Source: Bradyrhizobium semiaridum
Lineage (GTDB): Bacteria; Pseudomonadota; Alphaproteobacteria; Rhizobiales; Xanthobacteraceae
Direction: 5' to 3'
DNA: 64,000 bases
NCBI RefSeq assembly: GCF_020329505.1
Contig: NZ_JAGKJJ010000004.1
Location: forward strand, 124,001 to 188,000
In this document: positions 29,399 to 38,450 of the stretch, one piece after another
Layout: each line of letters starts with the position of its first letter
How positions within the stretch are numbered: the first letter of the stretch is position 1
The notes under the pieces: model-generated
The model's database searches: none
The model's input: only the letters and a program-made list of their open reading frames with translations
Told to the model about the DNA's origin: nothing
Position numbers and translations under genes: made by a program

Positions 29399-29650
29399 GT
29401 GGACGACGCCACGCTGCAATTCTACCGGCGCAATGCCGGCGCCTATGCCGGGTGGGCGAAAGCTCCGTCCACCCGGCTGACCGGCTTTCTCAAGCTGTTG
29501 CCGCCAGGCGGCACGATCCTCGAACTCGGCTGCGGGGCCGGCAACCATGCCGCCGTGATGCTCGCCGAGGGCTTCGTGCTGCGCGGCGCCGACGGTTCGC
29601 CGGAGATGGCCGAGGTCGCCGCGCGCCGCATCAATCATCCCGCGGGATAG
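29399..29650 (+). pseudogene. 5' remnant of a class I SAM-dependent methyltransferase
   Basis: 83 residues from GTG 29399, 14 bp after argC. It contains the methyltransferase start LQFYRRNAGAYAGWAK and a full motif I, ILELGCGAGNHAAVML, then GADGSPEMAEVAARR, and stops just after where the fold should continue for another ~120 residues. Only 14 bp separate its stop from the end of the opposite-strand gene, which is of a different, AT-richer type. A deletion or insertion that brought in the neighbour and removed the 3' two thirds explains this best. Confidence 0.75.
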
Positions 29651-29664
29651 CCGCCCGGCCGCGC

Positions 29665-30339
29665 TCAATTCACCCAGGTCGCAGTGTAGGTGAGGGGAAG
29701 ACCGAACAGGCGCATCGATCTGATCCGATAATTGGTGACGCCGGCCGTCCGCAGCACCGATTCCAGCTCGTTGCGCGACAACAGGTTCATGTAATCGCCT
29801 GCCGCCCACCCCTTGCCGATGAATTCGCAGCAGCGATCGAACTGCTGCTTGGGCAACATGAGATGCAGCAGCGGCAGGCGCGTATGCACCTCGATCGGGA
29901 ACAGGCGGTTCGGCGTCGTCAGATAGCCGCGCTTTGAGACGCGCCGCATCTCGCGAACGAATTGAATTTGCCGGTCTCGGCTGCCGACATGTTCGATCAC
30001 GGCGTTGGAATAGCCGATATCGAAGCTGCCGTCAGGGAATTGGAGATCGCAGCCGTCGCCGTTGATCACCTTGATCTGCGGATGGTTCCGGCTGAAATGC
30101 TCCATCTTCTCGGGAGTCAAGGCCGTGATTTGTTCCGGATAGGGATAGTGCTTGGCCAGATAATTGTCGGTCGACCAGTAATCGGTGTCGGTGACGCCGA
30201 TGTCGATGATGGTGTCTGTGCTGCTCGGCTGCAGCAGATCGATGAACTCCTGATATTTCCTGCGCCGGTTGCGACCGGATACTTTCGACGCGAGCGACTC
30301 GATCAGATCGGTTGCCGGATTGGTTACAAGCTGGTCCAT
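29665..30339 (-). CDS. Class I SAM-dependent methyltransferase, polysaccharide-cluster type
   Basis: 224 residues. The glycine-rich loop is atypical (TIIDIGVTDTDYWSTDN), but the later motifs are clear: KVINGDGCDLQFPDGSFDI and YSNAVIEHVGSRDRQI, then YLTTPNRLFPIEVHTRLP. This is a recognisable group of methyltransferases usually found in surface-polysaccharide clusters. ATG 30339 has GGAAGAGA upstream. Its base composition is visibly AT-richer than the surroundings and no pathway partners are present, so it may have been acquired. The methyl acceptor is unknown. Confidence 0.8.
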   Translation of the reverse strand: MDQLVTNPATDLIESLASKVSGRNRRRKYQEFIDLLQPSSTDTIIDIGVTDTDYWSTDNYLAKHYPYPEQITALTPEKMEHFSRNHPQIKVINGDGCDLQFPDGSFDIGYSNAVIEHVGSRDRQIQFVREMRRVSKRGYLTTPNRLFPIEVHTRLPLLHLMLPKQQFDRCCEFIGKGWAAGDYMNLLSRNELESVLRTAGVTNYRIRSMRLFGLPLTYTATWVN

Positions 30340-30717
30340 GAGCGATCTCTTCCAAAAATGAGCGACGACGTTACGTGATCGGCGTGCCTTGGGGCGCGCA
30401 CGTCGGCTCTTGGTAGTCACGCTGTCCTTTGTCGGACCGCAACGTAAACGGTGCTCTTGGGTACGTCAGGGAGTAGCACCGGCCTTCCAGCATGACTGGC
30501 GAGTCGACGAATGCGCCTTGGTCTTCGTACTGGCGCAAACACTAGATCAAAATGCTGAGACACGCTTCAGTTGTGTTGCAGTAACCCTAACGCGGAAGGG
30601 CGGGTAACCATGTGTATCAGCGAGGCCGATCCCGCTCGCGAGGTTCGGCGACCGCGCGCCTTTAGCGACGACGCTGGATGTCGCCGCGCGAAGCGGATCA
30701 ACCGGCGAAATTGCCGA
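30340..30717. other. AT-richer intergenic stretch next to the methyltransferase
   Basis: 378 bp, containing the promoter for the minus-strand methyltransferase. No gene with a convincing start, no tRNA and no repeat I recognise. The lowered GC appears to continue from the methyltransferase to about 30620, so this may be the flank of the same transferred segment. Confidence 0.4.
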
Positions 30718-31116
30718 TCAGAGGATCTTGAAGATCGCGAGCGCCAGCACCGCCTGGGCGAGGAAGCCGACGGTGAAGGCCAGCGTGCGGAATACCGGCA
30801 GGCCGAGCGTGTAGACGATCAGATGTGCGACGCGGGCCCAGAAATAGACGGCGCAGGCCAGCACGGTCCATTTGGTCGAATAGTCGGCGGCGTTGAGGAT
30901 CAGCACCAGCGGCGCGAAGATCACGAGGTTCTCGACCGCATTGTCGTGGGCGAACATCAGGCGGTTGGCCCATTCGGCATGTGGCTTGTCGTTGCGCGAG
31001 GGGTTGGCCATGGCGCCGGAGAGGCCGCGGACCTGGCAGCGGTTGACGATGTAGGGGATCCACAACAGCCCGGTCAGGATCACCGTCAGTGACAGCCAGA
31101 ACAGTTCGCGCGTCAT
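30718..31116 (-). CDS. MAPEG-family membrane protein
   Basis: 132 residues with four predicted transmembrane helices and the MAPEG features A-x-N-x-x-E-N near the second helix (AHDNAVENLVIFAPLVLI) and YFWARVAHLIVYTLGLPVFRTL in the third. MAPEG proteins are membrane-bound glutathione transferases/peroxidases; bacterial members of this subgroup are functionally uncharacterised. It lies downstream of nothing obvious and is transcribed on its own. Confidence 0.88.
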   Translation of the reverse strand: MTRELFWLSLTVILTGLLWIPYIVNRCQVRGLSGAMANPSRNDKPHAEWANRLMFAHDNAVENLVIFAPLVLILNAADYSTKWTVLACAVYFWARVAHLIVYTLGLPVFRTLAFTVGFLAQAVLALAIFKIL

Positions 31117-31188
31117 CGTATCCCCCTCAAGTGATTCGATTCCCGACCGCCGGGACCGCCTGTTTATAGCTGAGCGGAGGACCTTTCG

Positions 31189-32997
31189 CTACGCGCGGAC
31201 GCGGACATAGCTGCCGGGAGCGTCCTCGAGCGGCGGCATCTCGTCTGAGCCGACCGCGCGCGCCGGCACCGTCTCCGGATCGTGGCTTTCCAGCCAGGCG
31301 CGCCAGTCGGGCCACCACGAGCCCTTGTGCTCCTCCGCACCCTTGAGCCAGTCGGCCAGCTTGACGTCCTTGATGTTGTCGTTGGTCCAGTACTGGTACT
31401 TGTTCGACGCTGGTGGATTGACCACGCCGGCGATATGGCCGGAACCGGACAGCACATACTTCACCGGGCCGCCAAAGAACTGCGAGCCGTACAGCACCGA
31501 TTCCGCCGGCGCGATGTGGTCCTCGCGGGTGGCGAGATTATAGATCGGGACCTTGACCTTCGAGAGATCGAGCAGCGTGTTGTCGAGCACCATCGTGCCG
31601 GTCGACAGCCGGTTCTCCAGATAGCAGTTGCGCAGATAGTAGGAGTGGTTCGACGCCGGCATCCGCGTGGCGTCGGAATTCCAGTGCAACAGGTCGAACG
31701 CGGCGGGCGACTGGCCCTTCAGATAATTGTTCACGACATAGGACCAGATCAGGTCGTTCGAGCGCAGCATGTTGAAGGCCATCGCCATCTTGCTGCCCTC
31801 GAGCACGCCCGAGGCCTGCATGTCGCGTTCCAGCGCCGAGACCTGATCCTCGTCGACGAAGACCAAAAGGTCACCGGCGTGGGTGAAGTCGACCTGCGCG
31901 GCAAAGAACGTCGCCGAGGTCACGCGCTGGCGGCGCTTCTCGGCGAGATAGGCCAGCGTCGAGGCGAGCAGGGTGCCGCCGACGCAATAGCCGGCGGCGT
32001 GCACCTTCATCTCGCCGGTGATCTTCTCGATCACGTCCATCGCCGTGAGCGGGCCTTCGGTCATGTAGTCCGCCCAGGTCTTCTTGCCGAGCTCCTTGTC
32101 CGGGTTGACCCAGGAGATCACGAACACGGTGATACCCTGGTCGACGCACCATTTGACGTAGGATTTCTCAGGGCGCAGGTCGAGGATGTAGAACTTGTTG
32201 ATCCAGGGCGGCACGATCAGCAGCGGCGTGCGCAGCACGTTCTCGGTCGTCGGTGAATACTGGATCAACTGCATCAGGTCGTTCTGGTAGATCACCTTGC
32301 CTGGCGTCGTTGCCATGTTGACGCCGACCTCGAGGTTGGTCGGATCGGACTGGCGGATGCGCAGCGTGCCGCGGCCGGCCTCGATATCCTCCGCCAGCAT
32401 CTTCATGCCGCGCACGAGGTTGTCGCCGTTGCTCTCGACGGTCGCGCGCAACACCTCCGGATTGGTCAGCACGAAATTCGACGGCGCCAGCGCATTGGCG
32501 ATCTGCTGCACGTAGAACTCGGCTTTCTTGCGGGTGTGCGGGTCGATGCCCTCGGCGTCACGGACCAGCTGCTGCGCCCATTTCGAGGTGAGCAGATAAA
32601 GCTGGAGGATGAAGTCGAAGAACTGGTTCGACTTCCACTCCGGATCCTGGAAGCGCTTGTCGCGCGGCGGCGGCTCGATCGCCGGCTTGGCATCGGCTTC
32701 GCCGGCCATGCGGCGCACTGCCGCGCCCCACAAATTGAGGTAATCCTTGCCGAGCCGCATCTGCAGCTCGGAGGCACGCTCCTTGTCGGACAGCCAGTAT
32801 TCGGCGATCACGCTGAATGTCTTGATGACCTCGCCGAGCTCGTTCGGGGGCTTGTCCTGGACCTCGCCGGTCTGGCGCGGCTTGAGGTAGGCGGCCAGTG
32901 CCTGGCCACTGCTCTCCATCGCGCGCGCGATATTCACCGCGAAGGCTTCGGCGTTGAATTTGGGGGCGGCTTGGGCTTCAGTACTGACGTTGCTCAT
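31189..32997 (-). CDS. phaC: Class I poly(3-hydroxyalkanoate) synthase
   Basis: Polymerises 3-hydroxyacyl-CoA into PHA granules; 602 residues, standard for class I. An N-terminal domain of about 200 residues precedes the alpha/beta-hydrolase core with PPWINKFYILDLRPEKS and the lipase-like box GYCVGG, nucleophile Cys338. The catalytic Asp (ATREDHIAP) and His (SGSGHIAGVVNPP) follow. ATG 32997 is chosen since MSNVSTEAQ is a typical start; no strong Shine-Dalgarno is visible. phaA/phaB are not nearby. Confidence 0.95.
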   Translation of the reverse strand: MSNVSTEAQAAPKFNAEAFAVNIARAMESSGQALAAYLKPRQTGEVQDKPPNELGEVIKTFSVIAEYWLSDKERASELQMRLGKDYLNLWGAAVRRMAGEADAKPAIEPPPRDKRFQDPEWKSNQFFDFILQLYLLTSKWAQQLVRDAEGIDPHTRKKAEFYVQQIANALAPSNFVLTNPEVLRATVESNGDNLVRGMKMLAEDIEAGRGTLRIRQSDPTNLEVGVNMATTPGKVIYQNDLMQLIQYSPTTENVLRTPLLIVPPWINKFYILDLRPEKSYVKWCVDQGITVFVISWVNPDKELGKKTWADYMTEGPLTAMDVIEKITGEMKVHAAGYCVGGTLLASTLAYLAEKRRQRVTSATFFAAQVDFTHAGDLLVFVDEDQVSALERDMQASGVLEGSKMAMAFNMLRSNDLIWSYVVNNYLKGQSPAAFDLLHWNSDATRMPASNHSYYLRNCYLENRLSTGTMVLDNTLLDLSKVKVPIYNLATREDHIAPAESVLYGSQFFGGPVKYVLSGSGHIAGVVNPPASNKYQYWTNDNIKDVKLADWLKGAEEHKGSWWPDWRAWLESHDPETVPARAVGSDEMPPLEDAPGSYVRVRA

Positions 32998-33286
32998 TTG
33001 GCGAACATTATCGTGTCGTTGCGGGGCAGTCATCGCGCGGTGCGGCAACGATAATCAGTCAAATTCCAACGTTTCCTTCTGTTGCACTGCGATAAAAAAT
33101 CTTTGTTCTGACATATTGAGGCCTCAGGGGTCGCATTTGTTGTTCACGCTTTAATCGTTTCGGGCGACAATGGTTTGAACGGTCAGAGCGGGAATTGACG
33201 CAGCTTGGGTGCTGCAAGGCTCGTACCAGTGCGACCCGTGTCGGCAACGCGACCTGCGCGCTAGCTTGTTGGGGACATTTCGGCAC

Positions 33287-33604
33287 ATGCCGATCGATCG
33301 AATGATAAAGAGCCTTGCGGCCGCAGCACTGTTGGCGTCAATCACGGCGCTGGGCGGCTGTTCGAGCACGATTGCGGATTATGCCTTGCCGGCCGATTCC
33401 CCGGCGCGGACAAGGGATGCGAGCGGATACCTGCCGGTGCACGACCTTCCGCCCGACCGTAGCGAGCAGACCATGAAGCCGTCCGATCAGGCCAAACTCG
33501 AGGCCGAGCTCAAGGCGGCACGGGAGCGTCAGGCGACGGCGGCCGCGCAGAACGCCGCTGCTGCGAGCGACGTGGCCGCGGCGAACGCCGCGCCCGGAAG
33601 GTAG
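33287..33604 (+). CDS. Small exported lipoprotein
   Basis: 105 residues. After a short basic start comes a hydrophobic stretch and a lipobox A-L-G-G-C (Cys about residue 24), marking a signal-peptidase II lipoprotein. The rest is charged with an alanine-rich, helical C-terminus (about 65-100). ATG 33287 has GGGGA 12 nt upstream; ATG 33302 is an alternative. Family not recognised; divergent from phaC. Confidence 0.7.
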   Translation: MPIDRMIKSLAAAALLASITALGGCSSTIADYALPADSPARTRDASGYLPVHDLPPDRSEQTMKPSDQAKLEAELKAARERQATAAAQNAAAASDVAAANAAPGR

Positions 33605-33818
33605 CGTCTGAAAGGGCCGATCTGCGCTGGCGCTCCGGAGCGTCCGTGCTAAAAGAACCTCAATTCAACCGCATATCCGGCCGCCGCCCGCAGCTTGCGC
33701 GCCTGATCTCGCTCTAAGTCATTGATTCGGTGCGATTTCTGGATGGGGCCGAGTTCGGTTTCGGCAACCGATCAAGGGTCGTCGATTCTGGCATGCCGGT
33801 TGTCGGAGCAAGGGTCCC

Positions 33819-35039
33819 ATGGAAGATTTTTACCGCATTCGACGTCTGCCGCCTTATGTCTTCGAGAAGGTCAACCAGGCCAAGGCGGCCGCGCGCAACG
33901 CCGGGGCCGATATCATCGACATGGGTATGGGGAACCCGGACCTGCCGACCCCGCCGCATGTGATCGAGAAGCTCAAGGAGACCCTCGGCAAGCCGCGGAC
34001 CGACCGCTACTCCGCCTCCCGCGGCATCAACGGGCTGCGCAAGGCGCAGGCCGGCTACTACGCGCGCCGCTTCGGGGTGAAGCTCAATCCGGACACCCAG
34101 GTCGTCGCCACGCTCGGCTCGAAGGAGGGCTTTGCCAACGTCGCCCAGGCGATCACCGCGCCGGGCGATGTCGTGCTGTGCCCGAACCCGAGCTATCCAA
34201 TCCATGCCTTCGGCTTCCTGATGGCCGGCGGCGTAATCCGTTCTGTGCCGTCGGAGCCGACGCCGCAGTTCTTCGAGGCGGTCGAACGAGCCATCATCCA
34301 TTCGATCCCGAAGCCGATCGCGCTCATCGTCTGCTACCCGTCGAATCCGACCGCCTATGTCGCGGACCTCGATTTCTACAAGGATTTGGTCGCCTTCGCG
34401 AAGAAGCACGACATCTTCATCCTGTCGGATCTCGCCTATGCCGAGGTCTATTTCGACGAGAACCATCCGCCGCCGTCGGTGCTGCAGGTGCCGGGCGCGA
34501 TCGATGTCACCGTCGAGTTCACCTCGATGTCGAAGACGTTCTCGATGGCCGGCTGGCGGATGGGCTTTGCGGTCGGCAATGAGCGCATCATCGCCGCGCT
34601 GGCGCGGGTGAAATCCTATCTCGATTATGGCGCCTTCACGCCGGTGCAGGTGGCGGCGACCGCCGCGCTGAACGGGCCCGACGACTGCATCCGCGAGATG
34701 CGCGATACCTATCGCAAGCGGCGCGACGCGCTGGTCGAGTCGTTTGGCCGAGCCGGCTGGGACATTCCGCCGCCGCAAGCCTCGATGTTCGCCTGGGCGC
34801 CGCTGCCCAAGGCGTTCGAGGCGGTCGGCAGCATGCAGTTCGCCACCTTGATGGTGGAGAAATCCGGCGTCGTGGTGTCGCCCGGCGTCGCCTTCGGCGA
34901 GCATGGCGAAGGCTATGTCCGCATCGCAATGGTGGAGAACGAGCAGCGCATCCGTCAGGCCGCGCGCGGCGTGCGCCGCTTCCTTGAAAGCGGCATCGAA
35001 ACGTTGCACAACGTGGTGCCTCTCGCCAACCGACGCTAA
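33819..35039 (+). CDS. Class I aminotransferase, alanine/LL-DAP type
   Basis: PLP aminotransferase of 406 residues. PLP-site motifs: NPDLPTPPHV, CYPSNPTAYV, LSDLAYAEVYFD and the Schiff-base lysine Lys239 in SMSKTFSMAGWR. The pattern is that of the AlaC / LL-diaminopimelate aminotransferase-like group. It is 22 bp upstream of hom on the same strand, so it probably acts in aspartate-family or alanine metabolism; the exact pair of substrates is inference. Confidence 0.9.
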   Translation: MEDFYRIRRLPPYVFEKVNQAKAAARNAGADIIDMGMGNPDLPTPPHVIEKLKETLGKPRTDRYSASRGINGLRKAQAGYYARRFGVKLNPDTQVVATLGSKEGFANVAQAITAPGDVVLCPNPSYPIHAFGFLMAGGVIRSVPSEPTPQFFEAVERAIIHSIPKPIALIVCYPSNPTAYVADLDFYKDLVAFAKKHDIFILSDLAYAEVYFDENHPPPSVLQVPGAIDVTVEFTSMSKTFSMAGWRMGFAVGNERIIAALARVKSYLDYGAFTPVQVAATAALNGPDDCIREMRDTYRKRRDALVESFGRAGWDIPPPQASMFAWAPLPKAFEAVGSMQFATLMVEKSGVVVSPGVAFGEHGEGYVRIAMVENEQRIRQAARGVRRFLESGIETLHNVVPLANRR

Positions 35040-35061
35040 TCCTTCCAGGTTCTCAAGTCTC

Positions 35062-36381
35062 ATGGTCGCACCCCTCAGAGTGGGCATAGCGGGGCTCGGC
35101 ACCGTCGGTGCCGACGTCATCCGCCTCATCGAGGAGCAGGGTCGCCTGCTCACCGAGCGCACGGGCCGCGGTGTGCGCGTCGTCGCCGTCACGGCGCGTT
35201 CGAAAGCCAAGAAGCGCGGCATCGACCTTCGCGGCGTCGAATGGGCGAAAAGCCCGCAGGCGCTGGCCGAGCATCCCGACATCGACTGCTTCGTCGAGCT
35301 GATGGGCGGCGCCGGCGATCCCGCGCTGTCGGCGATCGAGGCCGCGCTGAAGTCGGGCAAGTCGGTGGTCACCGCCAACAAGGCGCTGATCGCCAAGCAC
35401 GGCCTGCGGCTGGGCGCCGCCGCCGAGAAACATGGCGGCGCATTGAATTTCGAGGCCGCCGTCGGCGCCGCGATCCCGGTGATCAAGACGCTGCGCGAGG
35501 GCTTGGCCGGCACCAGCGTCAACCGCGTCTACGGCATCCTCAACGGCACCTGCAATTACATCCTGACGCGGATGGAGCAGGAGGGGCTGTCGTTCGAAGA
35601 CTGTCTCAAGGACGCTCAGCGCCTCGGCTATGCCGAAGCCGACCCGTCATTCGACGTCGACGGTCACGACACCGCGCAGAAGCTTGCGATCCTGGCAAGC
35701 CTCGCCTTCGGCACCAAGGTGGCCGAAAGCGCCGTCTATGTCGAAGGCATCTCTTCGATCACGCCGGAGGACCTCAAGGCCGCCGCCGAGCTCGGCTACC
35801 GGGTCAAGCTGCTCGGCGTCGCCGTGCGCACGGCAAAGGGCATTGAGCAGCGCGTGCACCCGACCATGGTGCCGAAATCGTCCTCGATCGCGCAGGTGAT
35901 GGGCGTCACCAATGCGGTGACGATCGACGGCGAGGGCATTCCACCGATTACGCTGGTGGGCCCGGGGGCGGGCGGCGGCGCGACGGCCTCGGCCGTGGTC
36001 GCCGACATCGCCGACGTGGCCCGCGGCATTCGCGCCAAGCCCTTCGGCCGTCCGGTCGAGCGATTAGGCGATACCACCAAAGCGCCGATGGAACGCCATG
36101 AGGGTGGCTATTATATCCGCCTGATGGCGCGCGATCTGGCAGGAACTGCTGCAACAATCGCCACCCGCCTTGCGGAACAGAAGATATCCCTGGAGTCGAT
36201 CGTGCAGCGGCATCCGGATGGCGTCGATGTGAACGGTGCGGCCAAAAAACCTTCACCGGTCCCGGTCATTCTGATTACCTATGCGACCAGCGAGGATGCC
36301 GTGCATCGCGCGCTGGCCGCAGTGCAACGCGACAAGGTCATCAGCGGCCGGCCGCAGGTGATCCGGATCGAGAAGAACTAG
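35062..36381 (+). CDS. hom: Homoserine dehydrogenase
   Basis: Branch-point enzyme to threonine, methionine and isoleucine: reduces aspartate-semialdehyde to homoserine. 439 residues: NAD(P)-binding VGIAGLGTVGADV, VTANKALIAKHG, the catalytic-domain blocks NGTCNYILTRM and DPSFDVDGHDTAQKLAILA, and a C-terminal ACT domain from about residue 350 for threonine feedback. I looked for a threonine-type leader peptide upstream of the aminotransferase and found none. Confidence 0.96.
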   Translation: MVAPLRVGIAGLGTVGADVIRLIEEQGRLLTERTGRGVRVVAVTARSKAKKRGIDLRGVEWAKSPQALAEHPDIDCFVELMGGAGDPALSAIEAALKSGKSVVTANKALIAKHGLRLGAAAEKHGGALNFEAAVGAAIPVIKTLREGLAGTSVNRVYGILNGTCNYILTRMEQEGLSFEDCLKDAQRLGYAEADPSFDVDGHDTAQKLAILASLAFGTKVAESAVYVEGISSITPEDLKAAAELGYRVKLLGVAVRTAKGIEQRVHPTMVPKSSSIAQVMGVTNAVTIDGEGIPPITLVGPGAGGGATASAVVADIADVARGIRAKPFGRPVERLGDTTKAPMERHEGGYYIRLMARDLAGTAATIATRLAEQKISLESIVQRHPDGVDVNGAAKKPSPVPVILITYATSEDAVHRALAAVQRDKVISGRPQVIRIEKN

Positions 36382-36446
36382 AGCGTTTTCGAGCGAAGTG
36401 GGTACCGGTTCGCGTGACGAAAACGCGTCAAGACAAGAATCTCTAG
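36380..36446. repeat. Dispersed palindromic repeat, family B
   Basis: Element beginning GAGCGTTTTCGAGCGAAGTG, with GCGTTTTCG (36383-36391) inverted as CGAAAACGC (36418-36426). I recognise this as a frequent intergenic repeat in Bradyrhizobium-type genomes. It directly follows hom and may act as its 3' end. Confidence 0.75.
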
Positions 36447-36524
36447 CGCGGCCTCGACGGGCCGGGTGCGAGACGATTGATGCGGGCGGCTTTGCCCGCG
36501 CCTAGAGCCCCAAGGAGTACGCCG

Positions 36525-37523
36525 ATGTCGACCCATATTTCCGTTCCGCCGCAGATGCTGCTCGAGCGCATCCTGACGCTCGAAATCGTGCGGGTGACGG
36601 AGCGCGCGGCGGTGTCGGCCGCGCGGCTGCGCGGCCACGGCCAGGAGAAGGCCGCCGACAAGGCCGCGGTGGATGCGATGCGGCGCGAGCTCAACAAGCT
36701 GCCGATCGAAGGCACCATCGTGATCGGCGAGGGTGAGCGCGACGAGGCTCCGATGCTGTTCATCGGCGAGAAGGTCGGGCTCAATGCCGGCCCGAGGGTC
36801 GACATTGCAGTGGACCCGCTCGAAGGCACCACGCTGTGCGCCAAGAACATGCCGGGCTCGATCGCCACCATGGCGATGGCCGACGGCGGCACGCTGCTGC
36901 ACGCACCCGATGTCTACATGCAGAAGATCGCGATCGGCCCGGGCTTCGCCAAGGACGTGATCGAGCTCGATGCGCCGCCGGCCGACAACGTCCGCCGCCT
37001 CGCCAAGGCCAAGGGCGTCGATCCCACCGCCATCAACGTGCTGGTGCTCGACCGTCCGCGCCACGCCGACATCATCAACAGCGTGCGCTCGACCGGTGCA
37101 GCGGTGCAGCTGATTACCGACGGCGACGTCGCCGGCGTCATTCACTGCGCCAAGCCGGATGAGACCGGCGTCGACATGTATATCGGCACCGGCGGCGCGC
37201 CCGAGGGCGTGCTGGCGGCGGTCGCGCTGCGCTGCATCGGCGGCCAGATGCAGTGCCGCCTGATCCTCGACAGCGAGGAGAAGCGCGAGCGCGCCTACAA
37301 GATGGGCGTCACCGATCCGAACATGATCTACGGCATCGAGGACATGGCCAAGGGCGACTGCCTGTTCGCCGCCACCGGCGTCACCACCGGCTCGCTGCTG
37401 ACGGGCGTGAAGTTCAAGAAGGACGTGATCGAGACCGAGACGGTGGTGATGCGCTCGGTCACCGGCACCGTGCGCTACATCAAGGCCGAGCATCGGCAGC
37501 TGGAGAAGTTCCACCTCGACTGA
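36525..37523 (+). CDS. glpX: Class II fructose-1,6-bisphosphatase
   Basis: Gluconeogenic/Calvin-type FBPase, cytoplasmic and metal dependent; 332 residues. Metal and substrate motifs of the GlpX family are clear: IVIGEGERDEAPMLFIGE, DIAVDPLEGTTLCA and the later GTGGAPEGVLAA. AAGGAG lies 8 nt before ATG 36525; an upstream ATG at 36477 overlaps non-family sequence. It follows hom after a dispersed repeat. Confidence 0.95.
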   Translation: MSTHISVPPQMLLERILTLEIVRVTERAAVSAARLRGHGQEKAADKAAVDAMRRELNKLPIEGTIVIGEGERDEAPMLFIGEKVGLNAGPRVDIAVDPLEGTTLCAKNMPGSIATMAMADGGTLLHAPDVYMQKIAIGPGFAKDVIELDAPPADNVRRLAKAKGVDPTAINVLVLDRPRHADIINSVRSTGAAVQLITDGDVAGVIHCAKPDETGVDMYIGTGGAPEGVLAAVALRCIGGQMQCRLILDSEEKRERAYKMGVTDPNMIYGIEDMAKGDCLFAATGVTTGSLLTGVKFKKDVIETETVVMRSVTGTVRYIKAEHRQLEKFHLD

Positions 37524-37531
37524 GCATACAC

Positions 37532-37630
37532 CGTCATTCCGGAGCGTCCGAAGGACGAGCCCGGAATCCATAACCACCATCGGGAGTATGGATTCCGGGC
37601 CTGCGCCAAGCGGCGCATCCGGGAATGACG
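37532..37630. repeat. Dispersed palindromic repeat, family C
   Basis: 99-bp element bounded by CGTCATTCC (37532-37540) and GGAATGACG (37622-37630), with an internal inverted pair CCCGGAATCCATA (37560-37572) and TATGGATTCCGGG (37587-37599). This is a widespread intergenic palindrome of Bradyrhizobium/Rhodopseudomonas genomes, from memory. It separates glpX and the dehalogenase gene. Confidence 0.85.
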
Positions 37631-37675
37631 AGAAATGATGTGATGCAAGCAAGAACAATAACAGCGGGAGGCACT

Positions 37676-38395
37676 ATGTCCGATCTTGCGGGAGTCAAGG
37701 CCCTGGTGTTCGACGTGTTCGGCACCGTCGTCGACTGGCGCACCAGCTTGATCAACGACTTCACCAAATGGGGCGAGACGCGCGGCATCACGGCCGACTG
37801 GACCGCGCTGGTCGATGGCTGGCGTGCGGTCTACGCCGCTTCGATGGACGAGGTTCGCAAGAATCCGCAGAACGGCTACGTCATCCTCGACGTGCTGCAC
37901 CGCCGCTCGCTGGAGAAGCTGGTCGCACAGTTCGACATCAAGGGCCTGACCGAGGCTGACTTGCAGCATCTGACGCTGGGGTGGCATCGCCTGCATGGGT
38001 GGCCGGACAGCGTCGCCGGCCTGACGCGGCTCAAGACAAAGTACATCATCTCGCCGCTGTCGAACGGCAACGTCGCGCTGCTCACCAACATGGCGAAATT
38101 CGCCGGACTGCCCTGGGACCTCGTGATGTCGGCCGAGCTGTTCGAGCATTACAAGCCCGATCCGGAGACCTATCTCGGTGCGGCAAAGCTGCTCTGCCTG
38201 CCGCCGGAGCAGGTGATGATGGTCGCTGCGCACAATTACGATCTGAAGCACGCGCAGAAGCACGGTTTGAAGACCGCGTTCGTGGCGCGCCCGCAGGAAT
38301 ACGGTCCGCTGCAGAAATACGATTTCGAGGCCACCGGCCAGTGGGACATCGTCGCCAAGGATTTCGGGGAAATAGCCGACCGGATGGGTTGCTAG
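37676..38395 (+). CDS. Haloacid dehalogenase type II-like hydrolase
   Basis: 239-residue HAD enzyme. Nucleophile Asp13 is in LVFDVFGTVVDWR, as in L-2-haloacid dehalogenases; motif II in IISPLSNGNVALL, motif III Lys in FEHYKPDPETYL and the terminal acidic motif in VAAHNYDLKHA. The last is AHNYDL rather than AHAWD, a variation seen in this group. GGGAGG is 6 nt before the ATG. Actual substrate could be a haloacid or another small acid. Confidence 0.88.
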   Translation: MSDLAGVKALVFDVFGTVVDWRTSLINDFTKWGETRGITADWTALVDGWRAVYAASMDEVRKNPQNGYVILDVLHRRSLEKLVAQFDIKGLTEADLQHLTLGWHRLHGWPDSVAGLTRLKTKYIISPLSNGNVALLTNMAKFAGLPWDLVMSAELFEHYKPDPETYLGAAKLLCLPPEQVMMVAAHNYDLKHAQKHGLKTAFVARPQEYGPLQKYDFEATGQWDIVAKDFGEIADRMGC

Positions 38396-38450
38396 GACTG
38401 GCCCGGGAGTCCCCGAATCGTTACGATTCCTGCCTGATTTGGTAGGGATC

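Noticed and set aside
33605..33818. Search for a Thr/Ile leader peptide before the aminotransferase-hom pair
   Set aside because: No short frame with clustered Thr or Ile codons and no terminator-like hairpin was found.
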